From contig CAJTNT010000023.1 of NCBI GenBank assembly GCA_910577785.1, forward strand, positions 1 through 64,000: a stretch of DNA of 64,000 nt. The letters are read 5' to 3'. This document shows positions 45,657 through 54,451 of the stretch, piece by piece (the stretch's first letter is position 1; each line of letters starts with the position of its first letter). Source of the DNA: an uncultured Lachnospiraceae bacterium. Lineage in GTDB: Bacteria > Bacillota > Clostridia > Lachnospirales > Lachnospiraceae. The translations under genes and the position numbers were made by a program. Below the pieces are notes generated by a model. That model had not been told where the DNA came from. It did not search any database and worked only from the letters and a program-made list of their open reading frames with translations.

Positions 45657-46625
45657 TTACCATTTCAGCAAAGCTGCTCCCCAGGTAAGCCCTGCGCCAA
45701 ATCCTGACAGCAGGATCAGGCTGTCTTTGGGCAGCATTCCTTTTTTATTTACCTCATCTAAAAGGATGGGGATGCTGGCCGCGGAAGTATTGCCGCAATG
45801 GCTTACATTAGAAGGAAACTTCTCTAAAGGAAGCTTGAGTTTGCGGGCAATGGAAGCAATAATCCGATAATTCGCCTGGTGGAGCAGATAATAATCAACG
45901 TCGGCGGGCTGCATACCGGCCTGCTGCAAAAGAGCCTGGATGCATTCCGGCTCTTTTTTGACAGCAAACTTAAATACTTCCTGCCCGTCCATAAAGAGAT
46001 AGTCTAACTCCGTGCCAGTATGGATATAAGGATTGTTGTTCGACCGGTTCCGGCAGACGAGGATATCGCCGCCGCTGCCATCCGAGCCCTGCAGGGAGGC
46101 AATCATCCCTTCCTCAGAGGCCTTAGCTACGGCAGCCCCTGCCCCGTCGCCAAACAGGACACAGGTAGAACGGTCTGACCAGTCAATCAGCTTGGAGAGG
46201 GTTTCCACGCCAATAATCAGCGCTGTTTGGTAAATGCCAGCCTGGAAATACGCATCCACCGTATTTAATGCAAAGAGGAACCCAGAGCAGGCCGCATTGA
46301 TGTCAAAGGCGGCCGCATGGGAGGCCCCCAGCTCCTTCTGTACCATGCAGGCCGTGCTGGGCGTCATGAAATCGGAGGAGACAGTGGCCACCAGGATGAG
46401 ATCCAGCTGCTGGGGGAGGATCCCTGCGTCCGTCAAGGCAGCCTGGCCTGCCTTGACAGCCATGGAGAGGGTAGTTTCATGCTCTGCGGATACCAGGTGG
46501 CGCCCGCAGATTCCCGTGCGGCTCTGGATCCATTCATCGCTGGTATCCACAAGGGCAGACAGCGCATCATTTGTTACAATCTTATCCGGGAGGCAGCTTC
46601 CGGTGCCAATAATTTTTGCTCTCAT
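45657..46625 (-). CDS. fabH: 3-oxoacyl-ACP synthase III (FabH)
   Basis: 322 aa. FabH starts fatty-acid synthesis by joining an acyl-CoA primer to malonyl-ACP. Visible features: AKIIGTGSCLPDKIVTN start, DTSDEWIQSRTGI, catalytic C113 in DINAACSGFLFAL, histidine in LLHQANYRI, asparagine in HCGNTSAASIP. These make the Cys-His-Asn set. The gene is solitary: no fabD, fabG, acpP or accB neighbours. Its control region has a consensus promoter and a palindrome like the FabT/FapR class of fatty-acid operators. It could be the main FabH with its own control or an extra copy for branched primers. The choice of primer cannot be read from the sequence. Confidence 0.93.
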   Translation of the reverse strand: MRAKIIGTGSCLPDKIVTNDALSALVDTSDEWIQSRTGICGRHLVSAEHETTLSMAVKAGQAALTDAGILPQQLDLILVATVSSDFMTPSTACMVQKELGASHAAAFDINAACSGFLFALNTVDAYFQAGIYQTALIIGVETLSKLIDWSDRSTCVLFGDGAGAAVAKASEEGMIASLQGSDGSGGDILVCRNRSNNNPYIHTGTELDYLFMDGQEVFKFAVKKEPECIQALLQQAGMQPADVDYYLLHQANYRIIASIARKLKLPLEKFPSNVSHCGNTSAASIPILLDEVNKKGMLPKDSLILLSGFGAGLTWGAALLKW

Positions 46626-46680
46626 TTTATCATCCTATCCTTTGATGTTTGCTACATTTCTATTAGCGTATCCCTAATGG

Positions 46681-46693
46681 TTTGATAATCAAA
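46681..46693. promoter_or_regulatory. FabT-like operator TTTGATAATCAAA upstream of fabH
   Basis: A perfect 13-nt palindrome about +8 to +20 from the predicted fabH transcript start. The known streptococcal FabT site has the core TTTGAT-T/A-ATCAAA. A MarR-type fatty-acid repressor is the likely ligand; no such gene is in the window. Confidence 0.6.
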
Positions 46694-46707
46694 ATAATTA
46701 TATATTT

Positions 46708-46736
46708 AATATAAACGCAGAAAGGCAATTTGTCAA
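46708..46736 (-). promoter_or_regulatory. Promoter of fabH
   Basis: On the minus strand TTGACA (46736-46731), 17 nt, TATATT (46713-46708). Confidence 0.75.
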
Positions 46737-46782
46737 TGGGAACTTTTCTGTTTCTCTGTGCATAGTATAAAAGAAAAAAGGT

Positions 46783-46853
46783 GTTACTATTGACTGGCTC
46801 AGGATTGGGCGTGAGCGGAGCATAGGATCCGTTCTCATGCCATGGATAGTAAC
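46783..46853. repeat. GTTACTAT...ATAGTAAC palindromic intergenic repeat
   Basis: GTTACTAT (46783-46790) and ATAGTAAC (46846-46853) bracket 55 nt just before the amidase gene. The same arms recur at 60554-60589 and 63415-63451. Confidence 0.55.
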
Positions 46854-46870
46854 AAAAAGGTGGAGGAAGC

Positions 46871-47629
46871 ATGGCGATTACAATTATCTTAGATGCCGGG
46901 CATGGAGGGTACGACAACGGCGCGTCTTATCAGGGAAGGAAGGAAAAGGATGATACCCTGCGGGTAACTCTGGCTGTGGGGGATGAGCTAGAGCGGGAGG
47001 GATACAATGTGCTTTACACAAGGACGGAGGACAGGTACGACTCTCCGATAGAGAAGGCACAGATTGCCAACCGTTCCGGGGCGGATTACTTTATCTCGTT
47101 CCATCGTAATTCCAGTGTGACTCCCAACACGTACCAGGGCACACAGGCTCTGGTCTATGAGGCGGATTCGGAGGCGGCAAGGCTGGGCAAATCCATCAAT
47201 GACGAGCTGGTGGAATTTGGATTCAAAGACCTGGATGTGGTGGAGCGCCCGGGGCTTGTGGTCTTGCGGAGGACGGAGATGCCGGCGGTGCTGATGGAGC
47301 TGGGATTTATCAACAATACAGGGGACAATCAGCTGTTTGACCAGCAGTTCGACGAGATGGTGGACGCCATCGTGGAAGGGATCCGGCGAGCGCTGCCGCT
47401 GGAGGGGCAGCCCAGGCGGTATGGGGTGCAGGTAGGGCTGTATCAGTACGAGTCCAATGCGGACTATATGGAAGAACAGTTGGAAGATCAGGGATATTCC
47501 GTGGAAATCCTGTGGCAAGACCCGTACTACGCCGTTGTGGTGGGAGAGGTAGCGACACTGGAAGAAGCCGCAGCACTACAGGCCAGGCTGCGCCAGGATG
47601 GCTATGATACGCTGGTGGTAAATTTATAG
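46871..47629 (+). CDS. N-acetylmuramoyl-L-alanine amidase (Amidase_3) with SPOR-like domain
   Basis: 252 aa, ATG after GGTGGAGG. The Amidase_3 domain (about 1-180) carries the zinc ligands: H10 in LDAGHGGYDNGA, then E in the DDTLRVTLAVGDELE region, H in FISFHRNSS, and the catalytic E in VLMELGFINNTGDN. These enzymes cut the bond between muramic acid and the stem peptide. The C-terminal part (about 185-252: YGVQVGLYQYESNADYMEEQL, then YYAVVVGEVATLEEAAALQARL) looks like a SPOR domain, which binds denuded peptidoglycan at division or spore sites. No signal peptide is visible, so it may leave by another route or act inside a forespore or on lysis. Alone in its unit. Confidence 0.88.
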   Translation: MAITIILDAGHGGYDNGASYQGRKEKDDTLRVTLAVGDELEREGYNVLYTRTEDRYDSPIEKAQIANRSGADYFISFHRNSSVTPNTYQGTQALVYEADSEAARLGKSINDELVEFGFKDLDVVERPGLVVLRRTEMPAVLMELGFINNTGDNQLFDQQFDEMVDAIVEGIRRALPLEGQPRRYGVQVGLYQYESNADYMEEQLEDQGYSVEILWQDPYYAVVVGEVATLEEAAALQARLRQDGYDTLVVNL

Positions 47630-48000
47630 TAGGAATATAAAAGTGATATTCACGCCTCAGGAACGCGCAAAACTGTGCGTTCCGTGAGAACACATCCGCG
47701 CAGGAGAGATGTACCATACAGGGGATAGGTTGCAAGCGTGTGGGGCGAATCATACTTAAGAAATCTTAAATTTCTATAAATTAGTAAAATTTTATTTACA
47801 TTTGCTGTTAAATCAGCTAAGATATGCATATCCTTTGTTGTGCCTTTTTTGGAGGCAGTGGGTCAGAGCTGGATAGAAGAGCTTTCTTAAGTATATTGTC
47901 AGCACAAGGTCTGTGCATTTGATCCCGAAATATAGATAGTATATTCGTTTTCCATTTACACCTGATAAATGTATTTCTCCGAACACAAAGGAGAGATAAG
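47630..48000. other. Intergenic stretch, fragment of a repeat, no gene
   Basis: About 370 nt. The left part (47640-47700, TTCCGTGAGAACA) shares a segment with the 84-bp repeat at 60478 and 63444. The rest is AT-rich. No promoter of high quality or riboswitch was recognised. Confidence 0.4.
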
Positions 48001-48915
48001 ATGAAAATAGCATTTTGGAGTGGACAGGAAAAGGTGGGTACGACTTTTAACACAGCAGCGATTGCTTGTGCGGCAGTGATGATGTATCCGATATCCATAG
48101 GGATGATTTCCAGTGATTATTGTGACAGGGATTTAGAGAAGAACTTTCAAGGAAAAGCACAGGATGGCAGGAGAGCCTGGAGGCGCTGGAATGGCGGCGG
48201 GCCATGGGAGGCCGGAGGAACTCTGGCAGCAGGCCAGGCCATGGCGGCTGTGGCGGCAGGAAAAGAGGCTGGAGGGCTCTTGGTGGCAGCTGAAGAGGAA
48301 GAATATTTTCTGGACGGCGGGCTGGACTGTCTGCTGTGCAGGGAAGAAGAATTGGATGGACAGCTGCTTCGGCAAAATATGCAGCAGATCATCGAGGGAA
48401 GGCTTTCTGTCTTGCCTAGCAGTCGCAGGCAGGAGTACAAATGGTGGTACAAGGATCGCCTGTTTGCGCAGATGCGGCGGATTGTGGCGCTGATGGAGGA
48501 GAGTTTCGACCTGGTGCTGATAGACTGTGGAGCCAGAAGGGATGATTTTACCCGCGAGATCTTACAGGAATCAGAGCTGTGCGTATTGAATATGGATCAG
48601 GCCTCAGAACAGATTGGGGATTTCTACCGTACGCCTCCTACCTTTCGGGCAAAGACCTTTTTCCTGGTGGGGAATTATTTTCAGGAAGAGCTGTACAACC
48701 GGGAAAACCTGGAACGCCTTTACCGCATGGAAGCGGATATGCTGGGCGCTATTCCCTATAACCCGCAGATGCAGGCCGCCAGCAAGGCCGGCATGATGGA
48801 CATTGGCATCCGAAAGTATATTAACCATGGTATGAGGGGGAAAAATATAGGCTTCGAGCAGGAAACGATAAGGTCTGCCCGTCTCATTTTGAAACGGGCA
48901 GGGGTAATAGAGTGA
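48001..48915 (+). CDS. ParA/MinD-like protein with degenerate P-loop
   Basis: 304 aa, ATG after AAGGAGAG. It begins KIAFWSGQEKVGTTFNTAAIA, where a ParA/MinD Walker A (KGGxGKT) would sit. The final lysine-threonine is changed to G-T-T, so nucleotide binding is doubtful. Later blocks fit the fold: DLVLIDCGARRDDF (Walker B-type), LCVLNMDQASEQIGDFY, FFLVGNYFQEELYNRENL and MLGAIPYNPQMQAASKAG. The final block I-P-Y-N is like that of CpaE/TadZ-type relatives. Residues about 60-110 form a glycine/alanine- and glutamate-rich insert. No type IV pilus or Tad genes are adjacent. It may be a scaffold or localisation protein without ATPase activity. Function unknown. Confidence 0.7.
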   Translation: MKIAFWSGQEKVGTTFNTAAIACAAVMMYPISIGMISSDYCDRDLEKNFQGKAQDGRRAWRRWNGGGPWEAGGTLAAGQAMAAVAAGKEAGGLLVAAEEEEYFLDGGLDCLLCREEELDGQLLRQNMQQIIEGRLSVLPSSRRQEYKWWYKDRLFAQMRRIVALMEESFDLVLIDCGARRDDFTREILQESELCVLNMDQASEQIGDFYRTPPTFRAKTFFLVGNYFQEELYNRENLERLYRMEADMLGAIPYNPQMQAASKAGMMDIGIRKYINHGMRGKNIGFEQETIRSARLILKRAGVIE

Positions 48916-48928
48916 TTCCTCGCTCTTT

Positions 48929-49492
48929 TTATAGGGTTTCCGGCTGTGGATAGTCTTTGCCGAACGTTTCTACCGTGACTTTTTTCATAACCTGCGGATC
49001 CATAGGACAGTCTGAGTAGTCTGTACGGATCTGGGCAATGGTGTCAACAGCGTCCATCCCTTCGGTTACCTTGCCAAAGGCAGCATATGCCCCGTCCAGA
49101 TGGGGGGCGTCCTGGTGCATGATAAAAAACTGGGATCCTGCGGAATCTGGCTCCATAGTACGTGCCATAGAGAGTACGCCTGCACTGTGTTTTAAGTCAT
49201 TCTGCACGCCGTTTTGGGAAAATTCCCCGCGGATGCTGTAGCCTGGCCCGCCAGTCCCGGTTCCGTTCGGGCAGCCGCCTTGAATCATAAATCCTGGGAT
49301 GACCCGATGGAAGCAGAGCCCGTCATAGTATCCTTGTTGAATCAGGCTGATAAAATTGTTTACGGTATTGGGGGCAATGTGGGGATAGAGTTCCGCCTTT
49401 ATGGCGCTGCCATTTTCCATTTCAATGGTTACGATTGGGTTTTTTGCCGCAGTTTCCTCCGTTGCTGTGTGAGCATGTAGTGATTGTGCCAT
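48929..49492 (-). CDS. Peptidyl-prolyl cis-trans isomerase, cyclophilin type
   Basis: 187 aa, ATG after ACGGAGGAAA. Cyclophilin motifs: FISLIQQGYYDGLCFHRVIPGFMIQGGCPNG (split here by the usual loop; F-H-R-V-I-x-x-F is the active site), GVLSMART, SAGSQFFIMH and LDGAYAAFGKV. The conserved arginine is in FHRVI. It speeds folding steps at proline. The first about 17 residues (QSLHAHTATEETAA) are an odd extra stretch with no clear signal peptide, so it is likely cytoplasmic. It is convergent with the ParA-like gene, with 13 nt between stops. Confidence 0.94.
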   Translation of the reverse strand: MAQSLHAHTATEETAAKNPIVTIEMENGSAIKAELYPHIAPNTVNNFISLIQQGYYDGLCFHRVIPGFMIQGGCPNGTGTGGPGYSIRGEFSQNGVQNDLKHSAGVLSMARTMEPDSAGSQFFIMHQDAPHLDGAYAAFGKVTEGMDAVDTIAQIRTDYSDCPMDPQVMKKVTVETFGKDYPQPETL

Positions 49493-49573
49493 AATTTCCT
49501 CCGTTTCTGTGTGGATACATATTAATTTTGCATCTTATAGTGTAACGCAGATTCTAAATTTCGTAAAGAGATA

Positions 49574-49601
49574 TTGACTATAATGAAAAAATCTTTATAA
49601 T
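49574..49601 (+). promoter_or_regulatory. Promoter upstream of the SSB gene
   Basis: TTGACT (49574-49579), 16 nt, TATAAT (49596-49601). It leaves an untranslated leader of about 200 nt, with a weak possible stem (TATCGAC / GTCGATA). A 40-odd codon frame near 49626 has no good start. Confidence 0.6.
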
Positions 49602-49808
49602 GGAAGGAGGCAGCGAGGCTGTCTTTGGATAGGGTAGGAAGCGCGTACATTATTGAGAAGAAAGGCATACAAAGATTAAAGGAACATGGAAAACTAAGGA
49701 TGCTTATCGACACATTTTGCGGAAATTTGCAAATATCTGGTAGTATCCTTTAAGAAAAATTTACACTTCATCGATGTGCCGTCGATATACGAAAGGGGAC
49801 TAATACTC

Positions 49809-50438
49809 ATGGCAGATAAAATATTTGAAAACAATCAGGTTACAATTACAGGCGAAATCGTTTCAGAATTTCAGTACAGCCACGAAGTTTTTGGGGAAGG
49901 GTTTTATATGGTAGAGGTATCCGTAAACCGCCTCAGTAATTTTGCGGACACGATCCCGATGATGGTTTCAGAGCGTCTGATTGATACCCAGCAGAGCTAC
50001 ATTGGCCGCTATATCCGGGTAGACGGGCAGTTCCGTTCCTACAACAGGCATGAAGAAAAGCGAAACCGCCTGGTGCTTTCTGTATTTGTAAGAGAGCTAG
50101 AATTTGTAGATGAGGTTCCCGAAGGGGATAAGAGCAATCAGATTTTCCTGGATGGCTATATCTGCAAAGAGCCGATATACCGCAAGACGCCTCTGGGAAG
50201 GGAGATTGCGGATTTGCTGATTGCCGTGAACCGATCTTATGGGAAATCCGATTACATACCATGCATTTGCTGGGGAAGGAATGCCAGATATGCCTCAGGC
50301 TTTGAGGTTGGCGGGCATGTGCAGGTAAATGGCAGGATTCAGAGCAGGGAATATGTGAAAAAGCTTTCAGAGACAGAAGTAGAGCATAGAGTGGCTTATG
50401 AAGTGTCTGTCAGCAAGATAGAGTACCTGGAACAGTAA
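49809..50438 (+). CDS. Single-stranded DNA-binding protein with two OB-fold-like halves
   Basis: 209 aa from ATG 49809 (GAAAGGGG upstream). An in-frame start 33 nt earlier lacks a site. The second half (about 110-209) is a clear SSB OB fold: NQIFLDGYICKEPIYRKTPLGREIADLLIAVNR, then YIPCICWGRNARYA and VQVNGRIQSREYV. The first half (about 8-100) has the same beta pattern (VTITGEIVSEFQYSHEVFGEGFYMVEVSVNR, IGRYIRVDGQFRSYNRH) and looks like a diverged duplicate. There is no acidic SSB tail, so partner recruitment should differ from the housekeeping Ssb. I think it is an accessory SSB-like protein, of a kind seen in Lachnospiraceae. No rpsF/rpsR neighbours. Confidence 0.78.
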   Translation: MADKIFENNQVTITGEIVSEFQYSHEVFGEGFYMVEVSVNRLSNFADTIPMMVSERLIDTQQSYIGRYIRVDGQFRSYNRHEEKRNRLVLSVFVRELEFVDEVPEGDKSNQIFLDGYICKEPIYRKTPLGREIADLLIAVNRSYGKSDYIPCICWGRNARYASGFEVGGHVQVNGRIQSREYVKKLSETEVEHRVAYEVSVSKIEYLEQ

Positions 50439-50476
50439 CCATTACCCATAATCTAACGCCTTTTTGCAAGCGCGTA

Positions 50477-52148
50477 CAGCTCTGACGCTTAAAAAAAAAA
50501 TTAATAAAAAAACCTCCCATTTTATGGGAAGATGCGCGATAATAGAAGTAACCAAACAACTATTTTTTCGCACCACCATAAAAGAGAGGAGGTTTTACTA
50601 TGAAGCAAGAATAAAAATCAGAAGAAAAGAGGTTAGGGAACACCTGGAACAGTTGAACCTTGCATGTGAATTAGCCAAGCTAATCCGGCATTTTTTCCCA
50701 GATCTTTTACCCCTGTTAAAACAGATTCCAGATCCCAGAAACCAGAGCTATATTACCTATCCTGCTGTGTTACTTCTTATGACCCGTATCCTTTCTTCTC
50801 TATTTTACATCAGCAGTATGAGGAAAACAAGTGAAGAATTCAATTCCAGTGAAATGATCAAAAACATCTGGCATCTATCCGGGGAGGAACAGACCGTGGA
50901 GGAGCTTCCCTACTGGGAAACCATCAACCGGTATCTGGAAAAAGTAGATCCGGAAAAATTGCAGGACATCTTAAACCGCCTTTGCAGCAGGCTTCTTTGC
51001 AGCCGGGCTTTTGAAAATATGCGAATCAGGGGCAGGTACTGGCAGGTGATCATAGATGGAACGCAGCTTTGCAGCAGCCGGAGGGAACTGGATGGGAAAA
51101 GCCTGCACCGGACCCATAACAAGGGGACGGAAAAAGAGTATCAGGAGAACTATTATTATGTGCTGGAAGCAAAGCTGGTACTGCATCCGAAAATCCTGAT
51201 CAGTATTCAGACGGAATTTGTGGATAATGAAGAGGGAAAAGAAATGGAGAAACAGGACTGTGAAAGGAAGGCCTGCTGGCGTTTAATGGAAAAGCTGAAA
51301 AAAGCGTTTCCAAGGCTGCCGATCTGCCTGTGCGGGGACAGTCTGTATGCCTGTGAAGGTTTCTTTGAGAGATGCAAAGGAAAAAACTGGCGGTATATCC
51401 TGCGGTATAAGGAGGGGAGCATCCCGGGCATTGGGGAAGAATACAGAGAACTGAAAGAAATGGAGAAGAATTACCAGGAGCGCGAAACACAGACTGGGAA
51501 GGAATGGTATGATTACGTGACAGATATAGATTATAAAGGACATCAGGTAAATCTGGCAGAGTATGGAGAAAGCGGGGAGCATATCTGCAAAAAGGGCAGG
51601 AAAAAGGGAAAAGCAGAAACGATCCGGAAAGAATTCTGGTTTCTCACAGATCTGCCAATCACCAGAAAAAATGTGGCAGGACTGGTGGAGCGCGGAAGGA
51701 TGAGATGGAGAATCGAGAATGATGGGTTCAACGCGCAGAAAAGGCAGGGATACCATCTGGAACACCAGTACAGCAGGAATTATCAGGCACTGAAAAACCA
51801 TTATTATCTGATCCAGATTGGGCACATGATCAGCCAGATCATGGAGGCTTGGGAAAAAATATGGAAAAAGGTAAAGCAGAGTAGGGAGCAAAAGCACAGG
51901 AGGATACTGGAATCCATGAAAGAGACTCCATTGAGAGAATACAAGGAAGAGATCGCTAAAAAGATACAAATACGGTTGATATAGAGGACCATATGGAAAG
52001 GTGGTGAAGGAGCAGATAACAACAAAAGTTAAAAAAGCAGAATACAGGGATTTTATGGCTTAAATAAGATTGCGTTGATAAAGCAAAATGAGAAAATAAA
52101 ATCCAATGTACTCTGAGAGTGTAAGTATAAATTTAAGCGTCAGAGCTG
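50477..52148 (+). mobile_element. Insertion sequence, about 1.67 kb, with 17-bp terminal inverted repeats
   Basis: CAGCTCTGACGCTTAAA at 50477-50493 is repeated as its exact complement at 52132-52148. Between them is one DDE-type transposase gene. A small palindrome TCCCATTTTATGGGA near the left end may shield it from outside transcription. No target-site duplication was obvious. It sits between the SSB and glycosyltransferase genes. Confidence 0.85.
50600..51984 (+). CDS. DDE transposase (IS4-superfamily-like), start frame uncertain
   Basis: About 460 aa. The reading frame is open from 50464, but that lies outside the inverted repeat. The only ATG with a good site (GAGGAGG, 50586-50592) is at 50600, and it reads MKQE then a stop. 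A one-base shift back joins it to the body (IKIRRKEVREHLEQLNL). Catalytic acidic residues are likely D in IIDGTQLCSSRREL, D in LCGDSLYACEGFF and E in MRWRIENDGFNAQKRQGYHLEH. LEQ, DPRNQSYITYPA and HYYLIQIGHMISQ also fit the family. Either the start has decayed by one base, or translation begins at a rare codon (ATA 50611), or slippage is used. The rest shows no other damage. Confidence 0.7.
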
Positions 52149-52259
52149 GGGTAGGAATTACAAGCTTGTATCTGGTGAATAAATCTGTTATAATTATTTC
52201 ATGAGAGACATTGAGAAAACGGTGGAGTTTAGGAATATGAAAATGGACGGGAGGAGAAC

Positions 52260-53183
52260 ATGGACAAGGAAAGAGAGGATTATGCAGCGGACATTGAGGC
52301 GGTGATCACGAGCTTCAATCAGGGTTCGATGATTTTAGAGGCCGTGGAATCCATATGCGCCCAGACTTTATTGCCGCAAAAAATTATCATTGTGGACGAT
52401 GGCTCTACGGAGGAAGGTTCCCTGCATGTATTAAAGGATATGGAAAAGAAGCCAGATTTTCCGGTACCAGTCATGATACATTACCAGGAAAATGGCGGGG
52501 TATCTGCGGCGAGAAATGCAGGCATCCACATGGCGCAGGCGCCGTTGGTGCTGGTATTGGATGGGGACGACCGGCTGGAGCCGGAATATATGCAGTGTGT
52601 AAGCCAGCTGCTTCGCGACAATCCATCGATGGCCGCCGCTTCTTCCTGGATGCATACCTTTGGGGTATTGGATTCCGTTATCTGCCCGGCCGGAGGGGGG
52701 ATAAGCGCCTTTTTATCCCGTAACTGCTGCCCGGCAACCCATATGCTCCGCCGGGAGATATTTGAGCAATGTGGGGGCTATGACGAATCCATGCGTTCTG
52801 GTTTTGAAGATTGGGATTTCTTTTTAAGCATACTGGAATCTTCTGCGGGATCATGGATTGGAATCGTTGAGAAACCACTGATCCAGTACCGTACAGTGCC
52901 TGCTTCCTCGAATGTAAGAAGCATGGAGAAGCGGCTGGAGCTGATGCGGGGGATCATCGAAAAGCATAGTGACAGCTACCATCAGCATATGGCGGACGCG
53001 CTATTGGGAATCGAGGAAATTTCAGATGCAAGGTTATGCCAGTGGGAAAATGAGGTGGTGCATGCGGTAACGAACCATCAGGAATTAAGCGGATCTTCCA
53101 AGGATTTTTTGCAAAGCCCGACCTATGGCGACGGCGGGATGGCCTCAGCAGTGCGGATTGCATCCATAAGAAGTAGGAAATGA
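52260..53183 (+). CDS. Glycosyltransferase family 2 protein
   Basis: 307 aa, ATG after GGGAGGAG. GT-A fold motifs: IEAVITSFNQGSMILEAVESI at the start, KIIIVDDGSTEEGS, NGGVSAARNAGI, and the metal-binding LVLDGDDRLEPEYM. Then CGGYDESMRSGFEDWDFFLS, the acceptor-side region with the likely base (ED). No membrane helix is visible, so it is cytoplasmic or loosely attached. It transfers a sugar from a nucleotide donor to an unknown acceptor. There are no other envelope-polysaccharide genes nearby, and it lies just after an insertion sequence, so it may have been separated from a larger cluster. Confidence 0.88.
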   Translation: MDKEREDYAADIEAVITSFNQGSMILEAVESICAQTLLPQKIIIVDDGSTEEGSLHVLKDMEKKPDFPVPVMIHYQENGGVSAARNAGIHMAQAPLVLVLDGDDRLEPEYMQCVSQLLRDNPSMAAASSWMHTFGVLDSVICPAGGGISAFLSRNCCPATHMLRREIFEQCGGYDESMRSGFEDWDFFLSILESSAGSWIGIVEKPLIQYRTVPASSNVRSMEKRLELMRGIIEKHSDSYHQHMADALLGIEEISDARLCQWENEVVHAVTNHQELSGSSKDFLQSPTYGDGGMASAVRIASIRSRK

Positions 53184-53278
53184 TGGTTAGAATATAACAC
53201 CAAAACGCATAAAATATCAGGCATGCGCCCCTGTTTTCGGATAGAATAAAGGACACAGAAAAGACAGGAGGGATTGCA

Positions 53279-54157
53279 ATGGAATGGGTAACGGGAATCC
53301 AGCGGGCGATTGACTATGTGGAAGCTCATCTGGCGGAGGAAATTGATTATGAGGCCGTGGCGAAGGAGGCCTGTTCGTCTGTCTTTCACTTCCAGAGGGT
53401 ATTCGGCATTATGTGCGGCTTTTCCCTGGGGGATTATATCCGTATGCGGCGCCTTTCCCAGGCCGCCGCAGAGCTGCTCCAGACAGGCAGCAGGGTTATA
53501 GATGTTGCGCTGAAATACGGCTATGAGACCCCGGAAGGCTTTACCCGCGCGTTTGCCCGTTTCCATGGAATCACGCCCACCGAGGCCAGGCGGAGCGGCA
53601 ATGTAAAATCCTTTTCCCGGCTTTCTGTAAAACTTATTTTAACAGGAGGTAGCATTATGGACTACAGGATTGAGAGTTTGGATGCTTTTTCGGTTCTCTG
53701 CAGGCGCAGGAATGTGAAAAAAATGGAAGGAGGAGGGGCAACAGAGGAAATTTCCGCATTTTGGACAGAGTGTGCGGCAGACGGCTCGACACAGGAAATC
53801 CTCCGTAATTTCCCACAGGAACCCAGGCTTAAGGGGTTGCTGGGCATATGCTTTTCCGAAGAGATGAAGGCGTCAGAGTTTCCATATGGCATTGGCGTAG
53901 AGTATGACGGCAGGCCGGTCGGGCGGGAAGGCCTGGAAATTGTAGAAATTCCTGCCAACACGTATGCGGTATTCACCTGCCGGGGCAAAATGCCAGAGGC
54001 TTTTGTCGAAACGTACCACAAGATTGTATCGGAGTTCTTTCCCCAGAACGGCAGGTACGAGTATGGGCAGGGGATTGAGCTGGAGGTATATCCGTCCGAC
54101 CAGGTCAGCGACCCCAATTATACTTGTGAGATTTGGGTGGCGGTGAAAGAGAAATAG
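53279..54157 (+). CDS. AraC-family regulator with GyrI-like effector domain
   Basis: 292 aa, ATG after AGGAGGG. AraC helix-turn-helix pair (about 1-105): HLAEEIDYEAVAKEACSSVFHFQRVFGIMCGFSLG and DVALKYGYETPEGFTRAFARFHGITPTEARR, each around the usual turns. Residues about 125-292 are a GyrI/Rob-type small-molecule-binding domain (YRIESLDAFSVLCRRRNV, YGIGVEYDGR, IVEIPANTYAVFTCRGKMPEAFVETY, ELEVYPSDQ). Rob, SoxS-like and BmrR-type relatives respond to toxic compounds and control efflux or stress genes. The regulated gene is not obvious here. A hairpin at 54169-54225 follows. Confidence 0.9.
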   Translation: MEWVTGIQRAIDYVEAHLAEEIDYEAVAKEACSSVFHFQRVFGIMCGFSLGDYIRMRRLSQAAAELLQTGSRVIDVALKYGYETPEGFTRAFARFHGITPTEARRSGNVKSFSRLSVKLILTGGSIMDYRIESLDAFSVLCRRRNVKKMEGGGATEEISAFWTECAADGSTQEILRNFPQEPRLKGLLGICFSEEMKASEFPYGIGVEYDGRPVGREGLEIVEIPANTYAVFTCRGKMPEAFVETYHKIVSEFFPQNGRYEYGQGIELEVYPSDQVSDPNYTCEIWVAVKEK

Positions 54158-54168
54158 AAATAGTAGTT

Positions 54169-54225
54169 AGGAGCTGTAGGAAAATAACGGATGTAACTTG
54201 TGCAGGATATTTTTCTATAGCTCCT
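54169..54225. terminator. Hairpin after the AraC-GyrI gene, with a nearby degenerate copy
   Basis: AGGAGCTGTAGGAAAAT (54169-54185) pairs with ATTTTTCTATAGCTCCT. The next 60 nt (AGGAGCTGT..AATAACTTGTG..CAGGATTTTTC) look like a degenerate direct copy of the same unit, so this may also be a dispersed repeat. The remainder up to 54451 has no gene. Confidence 0.5.
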
Positions 54226-54451
54226 TAGGAGCTGTCCAGAAATAACTTGTGAATCGTGCGCAGGATTTTTCTTCGAGAGTTACACAATCGTCACCTCTAG
54301 ATTCGTTGACAGTAAAAGGCACATCGTATATCATAGAAGCAAGAAGCCATCCTAGATAGCATAAAGTGCAGGGGATGCGGGGATAGATATTACGAGGTAA
54401 GCCATCCTGTGAGGATAATGGGAGGCTATCAGCACAAGGGAGGTGGCGCGG

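Noticed and set aside
47630..48000. A possible riboswitch before the ParA-like gene
   Set aside because: No conserved riboswitch core was found; part of the stretch is a repeat fragment.
49612..49752. A 40-odd codon frame after the promoter at 49574
   Set aside because: Only TTG/CTG starts, and the GGAGG lies at the very 5' end of the predicted transcript; more likely leader RNA of the SSB gene.
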